From Chaetoceros tenuissimus (taxonomy: Eukaryota; Bacillariophyta; Thalassiosirophyceae; Chaetocerotales; Chaetocerotaceae): a stretch of 64,000 nt of DNA. The number at the start of each line of letters is the position of its first letter. Within the stretch, counting starts at the first letter, position 1. A program made the translations under genes and the position numbers. The notes below the pieces were generated by a model. It had not been told where the DNA came from and did not search any database. It saw only the letters and a list, made by a program, of their open reading frames with translations. The stretch is from NCBI GenBank assembly GCA_021927905.1, contig BLLK01000057.1, positions 62,001-126,000 on the forward strand, read 5' to 3'. Shown here one piece after another: positions 29,167-39,651 of this stretch.

Positions 29167-31181
29167 TCACACTACTTCTTCATTGCAAACCTTACCAAAA
29201 TCTTGTTCTATGAAAGCCAAGTCCTCGTTCTGTACTTTGTCAAGAACGATGTTTCCTGTTTCTTCAGTGTTATCCAGACCAAGAGAACTTGTACTTTGCT
29301 TTTCTTCAATATCACGCTTTCTAGGCTCATTATCTTGTTTCTCAATATCATCATTCTCATTTTCATTCATTGCATTTTCATCCGAATCAATGTCATCAAG
29401 ATCATCATACTTTGGATTTAGCAATGAGGTTAGACCTTTGCTGACTGTGATATTTGATGTTCTATTTTGAGCATACTGTACTTCTGACTGGGGATACTTG
29501 CTAACAAGAGATCTCATTATTGCCACCATTCTGCTTCTCAAAGATATTCTCCTCCTAGCAGGTTCTGTTGAAGTACTTTCTCGGCTTTGTCTCCTTTTCA
29601 CATTGTCGCATCCTGCTATTACAACTATTTTCAGAGCTGTGAAATAGGACATTGTTTTGTTATGTTTTGTACGGAGTTGCTGTACTCTCGGTAAAGTGAA
29701 GATGAATGCATTGATAACTCCATGGAGTGGTCGAAGAATCCTAGCTACAAAGAGGACAGCAAATGGAGGACTGCTTCTATCTGGATTAAGCACTGTCATG
29801 ATAGAGACTTTTGGAGAGAGTGTGAGATCATTGGAACGTGAACAGAAATCTGTACAGCAAGAGGAAGAAACAAAACAAAGTAAAACGTACTTATGATCGT
29901 CGGTAGGTGGCATATGACAAATGCTACAACATAATAAGCAGCCTGAACAAAGAAGATTCTATATCTCTCGCAGTTCTTCTTCTTCCTTTCTGATCTTGTT
30001 TTGAAATTGGTTCTTCTAAGACTTGTCCTATTCGAACCATCTCTTTCACGAATCTTTTCAGAAAACGTGACTGAGACTCTTCGAATGCGATGGCGATTAG
30101 TTCGACTATCCTTTTCTTTCACAACCATACCAATGCGTATCAATAATGAAACATTGGCAATCATACAGATAGTCAAAAGAAGACCAAGGATCACTCCGAG
30201 AATGAGAGCAGCATCACCTTTTCCACATGGAACTTGTTTGTCGCTTTTGCATTGGAAAGGATAAGGACTCACCCAATATTCTTGAAGTATAGGATGGTAA
30301 TTCAAGCTTTGCGTCGACAAGAGTATCACTGATACTAGCAAAGAGAAGACTATCGAGGACAGGATGTAAATGAAATAGTATTAGGCAAACTCAGGCAAAA
30401 TCTTTATTCATAAAATCATATATTTAAAGAACATCAAAGACGAAAATGAAGCACTTACCAAAGGAAATCGTATGAAGATATGGTTCAACTTCCTTCTTGA
30501 TTTTTCGATCCCTATAATTATGTACTACCACATAATAGTAATAGATTGACAAGCATAGGTTGTATGTTTGCGACCCTACAATCCCAAAAATCAATATTGT
30601 TGTAAGAGTTACAGCAGAGGAATGGTTTCCTTGAGAAGCCCATGATGACGATGATGTTACTACTAGCTCTTCTTGTGCCCCGAAATGATCTAGATTACTT
30701 TTATTCGTTCGGAATACAATCATCATCGATGCAAAATCTGATATTAACACATATGAAGTCATGGCAAATATAATTCGTCGAAAGGAGGTCTAACAAAGAA
30801 AAAAGAAAAAAGGTATGAGTGATAAATGAATTCCATGTCGTTGTATACGAGGAGGTGATGCATCATGATATGTCTAACAATTATGATCTGGCTGGTAAAA
30901 ATTTCTCTATTTTCTGTTTCATTTAGCTATCTGTTTCTTTCGTCCAGTCTACTTATGCAAAATGAAAACCAGTCAAGATGAATGATGACAACTTCGGATC
31001 CATGAAGTCCACAACAACTTGGGCTTCTTACCTTTAATTTGTATTTAGATCTATACATTGCAATACAAACAGTCATTCCAATCACTACTGATATGAATGA
31101 ACTTGTCATAGTACCAACTGCCAAGGCCATAATTTCATCAAACGCAGTTTGATTGTTTGTATCGTTGTTGGAGGATGGCAT
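29167..31181 (-). CDS. Probable seven-transmembrane receptor (GPCR-like)
   Basis: I assemble four exons: 31181-31032, 30789-30459, 30349-29891 and a last exon ending at 29167. The last exon starts at either 29792 (98-bp intron) or 29849 (41-bp intron with a stronger pyrimidine tract); both keep the frame, giving 521 or 540 residues. Seven hydrophobic segments follow in order: MALAVGTMTSSFISVVIGMTV, a second in IIFAMTSYVLISDFASM, a third in LTTILIFGIVGSQTYNLCLS, FSLLVSVILLSTQ, GVILGLLLTICMIANVSLLI, AAYYVVAFVICHLPTIIS, and FVARILRPLHGVINAFIF. The last resembles TM7 of class A/E-like protist receptors. A long Arg/Ser- and acid-rich cytoplasmic tail follows. Ligand and coupling are unknown. Confidence 0.6.
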
Positions 31182-31742
31182 AATTAGCGGTGAAAAGTTT
31201 TATGTGCTTAGTGTTCGCTCTGAATTATGAAGACCTGGGCAGCTGGCTTCGCCGACCAAGGGATTGTTCCAAATGATTTTACTTCAACTAAATGCAAACA
31301 GATTCTGGCAACTGGTGGAGAAAAAGTGGAAAATTGATGATTTTCCTTCAATTTTGTGAGAAGATTTCGTTTTTTCAGAAAGAATGTCATCTACAGATCA
31401 TACCAAAGGTTCGCGTATCTTAATGATAAAATTAGGAAAACGCAGCTTGACAACAGCTGCACTGCGGAATGTCAACTACAGATCATAACTAGGCTTCCCA
31501 ATAGAACTTCAACTCTGATGCATACTTCGTAATTAAAAAAATATCATTGTTGTTAGGTGTATAGGTTATGAGCATCATCAGCTTCTCTGCTCTCTGCTGT
31601 CCCTCCGATCTTTTCTCGCTTTTCTCTCTATGTGAATATGAAGGTAATTAAAAATTAGTACATGTACTATGTAATTACTATTTCCTTTTGTTTATATAAT
31701 AGAAATAAAACATTACTATTCTACACCAGTTATAGAGATATC
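31182..31742. other. Divergent intergenic region
   Basis: It separates the minus-strand 7TM gene from the plus-strand DUF4239-like gene. A short direct repeat CTACAGATCATA occurs near 31391 and 31472. No gene was seen. Confidence 0.4.
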
Positions 31743-32882
31743 ATGCAGTTTCCAGTCACAGCAATTTTGCTTTGCCTCTTTTCTCCGTTATCCGATGCCT
31801 TTCAGTTCACATCCTTGTTCATCAACAAAAGAGCAGCAGTAGCAAGTACAAGCATTTCCCACAACACGAGATATCATCCTGCAGCAAGAATCACAAAGCC
31901 AATTTACAAATCGAATATATCACCTCTCTTTTCATCATCGACGACCTCGACTAGTAATAATGCAGAAAATCTTATTGAAAACTTGACAAATGCGGCACCA
32001 CTCTCATCTGATCGACAAAGATACAACCTCAAAACTCTCTTGTCAGTAGGCATCCCATCCATCATATCTGGTATAGCAGCTACATTCCTATTTCCTTTTA
32101 TGGCTTTATTCCTAGCATCTATAGTAAACGATGCAGGTGTATTCGCAGTCTTATCTCAAGATTCATCACAATTCGTACAAAATTTCTTGACAGTCTCTGG
32201 ACTCTTATTTTCCATATTGATTGGACAAACCTATGCCTTTTTGTATACACAACAAGAATCTGTATTTTATGCACTCTTTCAAGAAGTTACAGAAGCAAAG
32301 TCACTCTTGGAACAAGTTGCATTGGTATGTCAAGGTCGATCCATGTACAACCGTGTCTTGGAGAGTATTTCCAAATATGTCCAAAAGGACTTGAAGCAAC
32401 TCAAGGCTGATCCTGCTGTTTTGATTAGTAGTCGACCTGTTGATGATCCTTTGGAAAGTATCATGTATTTGACTTCGGTGGGTGTGCCTAGTTCGGTATA
32501 TGATACTGTTCGGAGTTTACGTCAAGCTCGTGCGCAGAGATTAGGTGCTTTGCAGAGAAAGTTGCCAAAGGTTCATTTTGTGCTGTTGTGGATTTTGGCT
32601 GTGATTGAACTTATTTCGTTCCCATTGTTGGGTGCTGGTACACAGACTATTGGTGGATATAATATTTTGACTGTAGAAGGGATTTTGTTTGGTGTCATGA
32701 CTTTTGGGATTGTCATGACTATGAAAGTGATTGGAGAATTGTATAGGCCTGGTGGAGGTGCATACAATGTGGACGGAGTATTGAATGTCATGATTCAAGG
32801 TTTGGAAACTGAGTTGAAGGAAAGAATGGAGGGAAAACGAAAGCAAGTTGCAAATGAAATGCCTTCCCTTCCGAATGAGTAA
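31743..32882 (+). CDS. Plastid membrane protein, DUF4239/bestrophin-like
   Basis: This 379-residue protein starts at MQFPVTAILLCLFSPLSDAF; an upstream in-frame ATG at 31662 would bury the signal peptide, so I chose 31743. Signal peptide plus Phe at the presumed cleavage region and a Ser-rich stretch suggests plastid import. Membrane segments lie at about residues 103-130, 147-165, 285-310 and 325-345. The block between them (FYALFQEVTEAKSLLEQVALVC ... LESIMYLTSVGVPS) fits the DUF4239 family, which is distantly related to bestrophin channels. Its function in plastids is not established. Confidence 0.65.
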   Translation: MQFPVTAILLCLFSPLSDAFQFTSLFINKRAAVASTSISHNTRYHPAARITKPIYKSNISPLFSSSTTSTSNNAENLIENLTNAAPLSSDRQRYNLKTLLSVGIPSIISGIAATFLFPFMALFLASIVNDAGVFAVLSQDSSQFVQNFLTVSGLLFSILIGQTYAFLYTQQESVFYALFQEVTEAKSLLEQVALVCQGRSMYNRVLESISKYVQKDLKQLKADPAVLISSRPVDDPLESIMYLTSVGVPSSVYDTVRSLRQARAQRLGALQRKLPKVHFVLLWILAVIELISFPLLGAGTQTIGGYNILTVEGILFGVMTFGIVMTMKVIGELYRPGGGAYNVDGVLNVMIQGLETELKERMEGKRKQVANEMPSLPNE

Positions 32883-33012
32883 GATCGAGAGAAGGATGGA
32901 AGGAATAAATTGCTAGCTAAAGTTTAATTCTATTGGTAAAAGATTGTTTCTTATAAAAGTTATTTACAAATTGTCTTCAAAATTTTTGCTAGCTTTGCTG
33001 CACTGCAAACTG

Positions 33013-33888
33013 TTACTTAAGTTGATCCCCCAAATCCAAATAACTCGATGTCTTATGCGGAGCGGCTTTATTGCGAAGACTACTTCGAATGTTACGATGT
33101 ACTGACGTCTCTTCAGTTTGCATGGATTCATGCATAGAATTTATTTTTCCATTTACCGCAGTATAGAATAGAAATGCGTGAATTATATACAACACTGATC
33201 CTGAAATCATCAATTTCGCTTGCAAATCAGAAAACTCTTGAGCTGTATACTGTGCCTCTTTGTATCGGATAAAGTCTTCATATACAAATACTTTTGTGAT
33301 AGTCAATTCTTTTGTAATGTGGTCTATTCCTAATATTCCTCTGGCTATGGCAAACAAAAGTGATGCAATTATTGCAGGAATATAGGCAAACCACATTGAT
33401 AACGTTTTGCAGAGGTACATTTGTCCAATCATTATCGCAATTCCCCCGACAATCCACAGTGCCGCTGCAACATTCGTATGTACGTCGGCCATTTCAATTT
33501 CCATAACAGCAGCTATCCAAAGTAATATAATCCCAAGAGAATACTCTGCACACATGATATGATGTATCCGTTGCGGTTGTTTAATATATATTTTGTAGTA
33601 GACCCAAATCACTTCTAGAATGAAGGTTCCAAGGAACACGATAGCTCCACCAACCAAGAATCCATATCTGTAATTCTTCATACAATCTAATATTTCGTCT
33701 TCATCGCTACAGCTCCATTTATCACATTTGTGGCATGTCTTGGACAACCGATCTTCTAGGCCTGAGTATTGAAACACAGAGCCAGTTGTGAATAATATTG
33801 AATAGAATAACTTCAATAGTGACGTTATTACCAATGAGAATTTAAGCTTCTTTGTAGTCTTCGTCAGTTGTTGTGGTGATGACGACAT
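33013..33888 (-). CDS. Six-TM protein of a tandem family, copy 1
   Basis: This 291-residue protein has six predicted membrane segments (for example SLVITSLLKLFYSILFTTGSVF, YGFLVGGAIVFLGTFILEVIW, WFAYIPAIIASLLFAIARGIL). Between the first two is a Cys-rich loop, CHKCDKWSCSDEDEILDCM, conserved in copies 2 and 3 as CxKC...W.C....C. The position suggests a disulfide-bonded extracellular or lumenal loop. I do not recognise the family. Copies 2 and 3 at 34567 and 36161 lie on the same strand, so the group arose by tandem duplication. This copy is the most diverged. Confidence 0.75.
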   Translation of the reverse strand: MSSSPQQLTKTTKKLKFSLVITSLLKLFYSILFTTGSVFQYSGLEDRLSKTCHKCDKWSCSDEDEILDCMKNYRYGFLVGGAIVFLGTFILEVIWVYYKIYIKQPQRIHHIMCAEYSLGIILLWIAAVMEIEMADVHTNVAAALWIVGGIAIMIGQMYLCKTLSMWFAYIPAIIASLLFAIARGILGIDHITKELTITKVFVYEDFIRYKEAQYTAQEFSDLQAKLMISGSVLYIIHAFLFYTAVNGKINSMHESMQTEETSVHRNIRSSLRNKAAPHKTSSYLDLGDQLK

Positions 33889-34566
33889 TCTTCTATGTCT
33901 TATGAATGGAACTAATGAAAGTTATTACATTTAAGGTTTATTTATGTATCAGTAGTGTTATAAAAGTGGCACAGTAGAAGATTCATTTATTTCACCGCTT
34001 CCTTCCAGACTCCCCCAACTCCCAACGCATGCTGGAAACACGGAGTTTTTTCCGTCAGAACGTCAGAACGTCAGAACGGACAATCAAAAGTGAAGTTTCT
34101 CAAAATGTCAAAAACAGAATCGAATCTGAGATCTCAAAACTTACACGTTTTTTTTAATTCAATACATAAATTTTACATTGATACGTATTTCTTTTTATTC
34201 CTTGTCTTCAGCAAAGATTCTAGGTAGATATATTTCCATTGTTTTTGAAATTGTGTTCATTGATTTCAAAAGACTCTAAAATGTCACATTTCGATAGGAC
34301 GTTAAGAGCCGTTATCGCATATGACATTGCAATGATTGGAATTTAAAATTCAATCGATGACTACGTCGAAGAGTATCTTTTGCATGCAACATTTTCATGT
34401 AGTAATAAAAAAACATATTTTATAATAAATATTTATTTATAGAGTTATATCTTTCTACGTATTTCCATTCACTGACACAATTTATAATCTGCCAGACGCA
34501 AGTCATCTTAAAAGATTAGATTCACAATTTGAGCATTTCCTGGCTTCTATTTCATGCATAACATTT
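33889..34566. other. Intergenic, no gene recognised
   Basis: It contains a triplicated CGTCAGAA run near 34052-34078 (AGAACGTCAGAACGTCAGAACGG) and AT-rich sequence. The part from 34370 to 34560 is the 3' flank of copy 2 and is similar to 35700-35925. Confidence 0.5.
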
Positions 34567-35460
34567 TCATGCTTCCCCCACATCATCTACGTCATTTTTT
34601 CCAGCATCCTCCTCTTCCTCATTCTCAACAGCAACAAAGTCATGACTCTTTGCAGTTTCATATACCGCACCAAACCAAAACAAACCATGAATAATATACA
34701 AAACCGAAGCTGAAATCATGAGATCCGCTTGAAGCTGTACATAATCCGTAGCTTTACTATCCACTATAATTAAATCCAACTCCCCATCGTTGCCAAATAC
34801 ATATCTTTCAAACACAGAATCAATACCCAAAACTCCTCGTGCAATCATCCACAAAATCGAAGCAACGATTGCTGGAATATACGCCAACATTACCAAGAAA
34901 TTTTTAGATTTCAACTCCCATGCCCAATATAACTGACTGATTGCACAAACAATCCCACCGAAAATCCACAATCCAGCTTCTAAGTTTCTAAAATCCATAT
35001 AATCATAATACCCACGAATTTTATCCATTTCAATTTCCAAAATGGCCGCCACCATAATCACAAGACTTCCAACAGAATAGACTCCACACAAGATGTGGTT
35101 CACTGTAGTAGGTTTGAAATACAAGGTATAATCTACCCAAAAAGTTTCAATAATAATGGATAAAAAGAATACAATCGCTCCACCAATCAAAAATCCAAAT
35201 CTATAATCTTTGATACATTCTTGTATTTCATCATTACCGGAGCATCTCCATTCATCGCATTTATAACACATGGTGGCCAAGTCATTAGCTAGGTCAGGAT
35301 GCTGATAGACTGTTCCGCATGTGAATAAAATACTGAATAGTAGTTTGAGGACTGTAGTGAATAAAATAGAACATTTGTTTTTAGATGCTTCATCAGTCCT
35401 CTCTCTTTCTTCCGTTGAATTCGTCATACTTTCTGAATGTGTGCTATTCAATTTCAACAC
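34567..35460 (-). CDS. Six-TM protein of a tandem family, copy 2
   Basis: This 297-residue paralog of copy 1 has the Cys loop CYKCDEWRCSGNDEIQEC and the segments YRFGFLIGGAIVFFLSIIIE, VMLAYIPAIVASILWMIARGVL and LMISASVLYIIHGLFWFGAVY. The acidic C-terminus (VENEEEEDAGKNDVDD) is unique to this copy. It is very similar to copy 3, including ETFWVDYTLYFKPTTVNHILCG. The start is the first ATG of the frame. Role unknown. Confidence 0.75.
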   Translation of the reverse strand: MLKLNSTHSESMTNSTEERERTDEASKNKCSILFTTVLKLLFSILFTCGTVYQHPDLANDLATMCYKCDEWRCSGNDEIQECIKDYRFGFLIGGAIVFFLSIIIETFWVDYTLYFKPTTVNHILCGVYSVGSLVIMVAAILEIEMDKIRGYYDYMDFRNLEAGLWIFGGIVCAISQLYWAWELKSKNFLVMLAYIPAIVASILWMIARGVLGIDSVFERYVFGNDGELDLIIVDSKATDYVQLQADLMISASVLYIIHGLFWFGAVYETAKSHDFVAVENEEEEDAGKNDVDDVGEA

Positions 35461-35509
35461 TACAATACGATGCTACGATGCTACAAGAATAGAATCTAGT
35501 AGTATGCAG

Positions 35510-35672
35510 AAAGGTCTGCACTCTTTTGTTTTGAATGGAAATAGAAACGAAAAAAAAGATACCATCACACCATCACATCAAGAAGGCCCTATATGAATAT
35601 CCCAATCCGACATGAAAATCTTGGCAACTTCAATATCCTTCTCTCTCTCTCTCTCTCTTTCCCTTTTCTATG
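35510..35672 (-). promoter_or_regulatory. Upstream region of six-TM copy 2, duplicated at copy 3
   Basis: Blocks CTGCACTCTTTTGTTTTG, AATGGAAATAGAAACG, ACCATCACATCA, AAGGCCCTAT, CCCAATCCGACATGAAAATC and a CTCTCT run occur in the same order at 37026-37170 upstream of copy 3. Duplication therefore included the promoter. The CT run differs in length. Confidence 0.7.
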
Positions 35673-35699
35673 ACACTCTACTGATAATTAGAATTTCAA

Positions 35700-36055
35700 A
35701 TTCAACTGACGGCTATTATATACATGAGCAGCTTTTGTATGCAACATCATTTATCTGAAAATTAAATATATAAATATTTTCTTTGATAAATATGTTTATA
35801 GAGTATTGTCTTTTATTGCATTTTCATTCACTATACTAAAAATAAGATTGGATTCACAGATTGCGCATTGGCTAATGTCGATGAAAAGCTTCAAAATAAA
35901 ACAAAAACTAGCTATTTCATGAATATTCCGATTATGCTTCCACATCATCTTTATCATTTCCAGAGTCCTCCTGAACAGCAACAAAGTTGTGACTTGTATC
36001 GATTTTGGTTTATTTTCATAACGTACCCGTAGTACCATATACGATGCCCGAATGA
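35700..36055 (-). pseudogene. Remnant of a fourth six-TM gene copy (3' end and flank)
   Basis: The interval 35926-36000 (TATGCTTCCACATCATCT ... CAGCAACAAAGTTGTGACT) matches the coding end of copy 2 near 34570-34650. The preceding 35700-35925 resembles copy 2's 3' flank. The body of the gene is gone after about 36055. The duplication tract therefore once held four copies. Confidence 0.65.
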
Positions 36056-36160
36056 AGGGCAAGATGAAGATGTGAAATGACTTGATTATTATTTAAATTT
36101 AGTTATTATTACATGTATGTAGTATGGTACGTTTTTACGCAAACTGGCTGTTAAAAATGA

Positions 36161-36985
36161 TTACTTCATAACTTTCAATCCTTCTTCCAATTGTGCTTGT
36201 GCTTGAGACTTTAACTTTGATTGACTGCTGACAGTTCCGTAGACCGCACCGAACCAAAACAAGGCATGGAAAATATACAAAACCGAAGATGAAATCATAA
36301 GATCCGCCGGCAATGTAGTATTGTCATTGAATTCTCCTGCAATAATCCAAAGAAGCGTAGCAGCAATCGCAGGAATGTATGCCACCATTACCAACAAATT
36401 CTTAGATTTCAAAATCCATGCCCAATATAACTGACTGATTAAACATAAAATCCCCCCAACAATCCATACCGCTTTAAAGTTTTGGAAAGCAATATTATTA
36501 TCATAATATTCATCCATTTCAAGTTCCAAAATGGCCGCCACCATAATCACAAGACTTCCTATCGCATATACACCACACATGATGTGGTTCCCTGTAGTAG
36601 GTTTGAAATACAAAATATAATTTACCCAAAAAGTTTCAATAATAATAGACAAACAGAAAACGATCGCTCCACCAATCATAGGTCCAAATTTGTAAGATTT
36701 CATACATTGTTCTAGAACTACAATGTCATCTGTACAACTCCATGATTCCCAAAACGAATCCTCCTCACATTTGCGACACACGCTGTCATTAGCTAGGTCA
36801 GGATGCTGATAGACTGTTCCGACTGTGAATAGAATACAGAAAAGTAGTTTGAGAACTGCAGTGAATAGAAAGGAACGTTTGTTTTTAGACGCTTGGTCAG
36901 CCCTCTCTGTTACACTCTCTTCTGCTTCGTCAGCATCCTTCTTCTCCTCCAACCCTAACTCTTGAGCTAAGGTTTTCGCATACAT
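36161..36985 (-). CDS. Six-TM protein of a tandem family, copy 3
   Basis: This 274-residue copy has the Cys-containing loop CRKCEEDSFWESWSC ... LEQC, slightly longer than in copies 1 and 2, and shared segments such as FGPMIGGAIVFCLSIIIETFWVNYILYFKP and VMVAYIPAIAATLLWIIAG. It lacks the ARG(I/V)LGID segment and the loop after it, so it is shorter. Its N-terminus is acidic. It shares a duplicated promoter with copy 2 and lies head to head with the Nup85-like gene. Confidence 0.75.
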   Translation of the reverse strand: MYAKTLAQELGLEEKKDADEAEESVTERADQASKNKRSFLFTAVLKLLFCILFTVGTVYQHPDLANDSVCRKCEEDSFWESWSCTDDIVVLEQCMKSYKFGPMIGGAIVFCLSIIIETFWVNYILYFKPTTGNHIMCGVYAIGSLVIMVAAILELEMDEYYDNNIAFQNFKAVWIVGGILCLISQLYWAWILKSKNLLVMVAYIPAIAATLLWIIAGEFNDNTTLPADLMISSSVLYIFHALFWFGAVYGTVSSQSKLKSQAQAQLEEGLKVMK

Positions 36986-37025
36986 ACTAGGAGTCTAAAT
37001 CTGTGTTTGCTTTTTGTTTTATTTC

Positions 37026-37170
37026 GATAAGTCTGCACTCTTTTGTTTTGAATGGAAATAGAAACGAAAAAAAAATACCATCACATCAAAAGGCCCTATC
37101 CTTATCCCAATCCGACATGAAAATCTTGACAACTTCAATATCCTTCTCTCTCTCTTTCCCTTTTCTATCT
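37026..37170. promoter_or_regulatory. Bidirectional promoter between six-TM copy 3 and the Nup85-like gene
   Basis: It is the second copy of the 35510-35672 block. It lies between a minus-strand start at 36985 and a plus-strand start at 37290, so it probably serves both genes. No clear TATA box or start element was identified. Confidence 0.5.
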
Positions 37171-37289
37171 GTTTCTCTTTACATATCCAGCCAGAAAAAC
37201 ACAGTTTTTTACATAAAAAAAATCATTTCTATTTCCTATTTCTTCTCTAATTATATAGTTCATTACCAAGCTACTAATCCCCTCTCAAG

Positions 37290-39614
37290 ATGTCTCTCGC
37301 ATTTGACCCAAAGTCTCCTTCTTCTTTAATCTTCACTACAGCACCAGCTTCCTCCCTCCACAGTCATCAAGTGGAGACAGGAGTAGGATGCACACCTGAA
37401 GAAACTTCCACTCTCATGAAACTCCTCTCGGCTCGTCAATTCCATTTGGAAAATAATCAACTCGATCAAACATCTCAAGTGATTCAATCATACAGAATTG
37501 AACTATTGGAATGTATTCATGAATGGTCATCGAGAATAAATGAAAAGGATGAGAATCTCGATTTGTTAATGTTATCTCAGGCCTTTTTACACCTCAGTCA
37601 GATATTTTTATCTGCTGGAAATAATAAAACGAGTGATTTTGTACGATATTTGCGTTACAATGCCAATTCCATGGATGAGTATGTCAAAGTCCTCCTTTCG
37701 GAAGATCAACTCGATATGGAATCTTTGTTATCAAAAGATCAACCTGAATACTACACTCCTCATGGGGATGCTTTAACTGGTATGACGCCTTATTGGGCTC
37801 TGATTCGAAAATACACGCTCAGGGGATGTTTGAAGGATGTATGGTCGGCACTCACTCATCATTCTGCTTTGAAGCGATGTCGTACTGGGAGAAATTATAT
37901 GGATCCTACTTTGGAACAGGATAATGAAGCCTTTGCGTTAGTGCAAGCCATTCTCTTATCGGCACCATTACCAGGTGGAAGAGATGAAGAGGGGGATGAA
38001 TCCATCGGTCAAAAGATGGAAGAAGAAGATATGGATGAATTACTAGCGGGGATACCACCCAACGCCTATTTGCAATGGGATACACTTGACGAAAGTATGA
38101 ATATACACGCCATTAGTAATTTACATCGACAGTGGAAACATTCCGTTCAAAATTTCATCACGACCAATATTCCATTGAGAAATTTATTACGACGTATTCC
38201 ACTTTTGAAACAGTGTGTGTTTGATATCATTTTAAATACTTTTGAAAGTTTTACACAGGAGGATACATGGGAAGAACGCATGATTGCCGAACTTGTATAT
38301 TTGCAACCGACCATTCCACAAGAGGATATTCATATCCGAGCACAAGATCATATGCAGCAATCGCAAGCTACCGAAGTTCAAACTCTGTCTGTGGCGATTA
38401 TGAAGGGGAATGCGGGGATTGTGATTCAAGCTTTGAGTGAATTTGGAGGGAATTCCATGGCGGCATTACCGGCTACTTTGACTGCGTTGCTTTGTGATTT
38501 ACTAGTGGAATCGGGTCAGATTGAATTAAGTCAGTTGAGTTATGACATTGATACGGAATTGAATGTCAATGCTGCTTCGGCAATTTTGGCATCGTTTGCC
38601 AAAGAACATCATTATGATGTAGGTGTCAAACTTGCCACGCAACTTTTGAGTCCGCATGTCGTTCCTGAGAATCCAATCATTACTGCGTATGTAGCGGATA
38701 TGCTTGGGAGACATTATCCAACCACTGATGCGGAATGTAAAGCTTTGTTGGAAATTTGTCAAGATGCTGTGGAAAGGGGAAGTAGACGTATTTTGGAAGC
38801 ATGTGATTCTTTAGCTTTTGCTAGAAGTAAACATCATGAAACTACCAATCGCTATGATAAAGTCATTTTCAATCTTGTGCTGGGTGTTGAAATGGCTGCG
38901 GGATTTGGTTCTGCGGGTGAGGATACTCTATCGTATGCGACTGCATACCTCCGGACTACTTGCTACCGTCGCATCACTGAAATCTGTTGTGATGTGTCTA
39001 CTTCTATTTTGAAGGAAATCTACAAAACCTTCTCGGCATCCATTGGAGAACTTGATGTAGTAGCAATGACAAACGTATGTGCTAAAGGGAAAATGATAGT
39101 AAATGGTCTTTCACACGGTGAATCATCCCAACTTTTTGATTCGGATAATTCGGTAGAGTTGCTCAAGAATGTTGTCAACCTCGGATTGAGTCTTGCACAG
39201 AGTAAGAATGAAGACGCGGCAAAAGCCATCATCAATTGTTTGGCAGCCAAGGATGATGATCATGCTTCCAAGATTATTCCTGCGCACTCCAATCTTTACA
39301 AGTACTTGCTATGCTCGGCATTTGATATTCTCTCTGCAGAGGATACTGGATCAAGTCTTTCAGAAGCAGCTGCTTCGTTTGATGTGGGAGGGATGCAGAT
39401 TCTGTTTACAAGATTTATGCAACTTGCGCAAAAGTTTGAACAAGAAAACTTCGATCTACGTGTAGATATTACAGCAACCAAAATGAGAGAAGCTTTGGGT
39501 AAGGGTCTCATGAGAGCATTCCTTGGAGAGAATGCCAAGATTGCAAAGAAAGAAGATTCTGTATTAGAGTCGTCTGAACCAAACATTGAATTACTACTTG
39601 GGCCTTCTCTATAA
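37290..39614 (+). CDS. NUP85: Probable nucleoporin Nup85
   Basis: This 774-residue, all-helical single-exon protein has the block PYWALIRKYTLRGCLKDVWSALTHHSALKR near 170-200. A linker then runs to LHRQWKHSVQNFI, NIPLRNLLRRIPLL and later helices (ALSEFGGNSMAALPATLTALLCDLL). This order resembles Nup85/Nup75, an ACE1-fold member of the Y (Nup107-160) complex of the nuclear pore. The identification rests on a remembered pattern, and other alpha-solenoid scaffold proteins are possible. Confidence 0.55.
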   Translation: MSLAFDPKSPSSLIFTTAPASSLHSHQVETGVGCTPEETSTLMKLLSARQFHLENNQLDQTSQVIQSYRIELLECIHEWSSRINEKDENLDLLMLSQAFLHLSQIFLSAGNNKTSDFVRYLRYNANSMDEYVKVLLSEDQLDMESLLSKDQPEYYTPHGDALTGMTPYWALIRKYTLRGCLKDVWSALTHHSALKRCRTGRNYMDPTLEQDNEAFALVQAILLSAPLPGGRDEEGDESIGQKMEEEDMDELLAGIPPNAYLQWDTLDESMNIHAISNLHRQWKHSVQNFITTNIPLRNLLRRIPLLKQCVFDIILNTFESFTQEDTWEERMIAELVYLQPTIPQEDIHIRAQDHMQQSQATEVQTLSVAIMKGNAGIVIQALSEFGGNSMAALPATLTALLCDLLVESGQIELSQLSYDIDTELNVNAASAILASFAKEHHYDVGVKLATQLLSPHVVPENPIITAYVADMLGRHYPTTDAECKALLEICQDAVERGSRRILEACDSLAFARSKHHETTNRYDKVIFNLVLGVEMAAGFGSAGEDTLSYATAYLRTTCYRRITEICCDVSTSILKEIYKTFSASIGELDVVAMTNVCAKGKMIVNGLSHGESSQLFDSDNSVELLKNVVNLGLSLAQSKNEDAAKAIINCLAAKDDDHASKIIPAHSNLYKYLLCSAFDILSAEDTGSSLSEAAASFDVGGMQILFTRFMQLAQKFEQENFDLRVDITATKMREALGKGLMRAFLGENAKIAKKEDSVLESSEPNIELLLGPSL

Positions 39615-39651
39615 TTATATTCTAAGAAATTATATATAGTATTGAATTATT

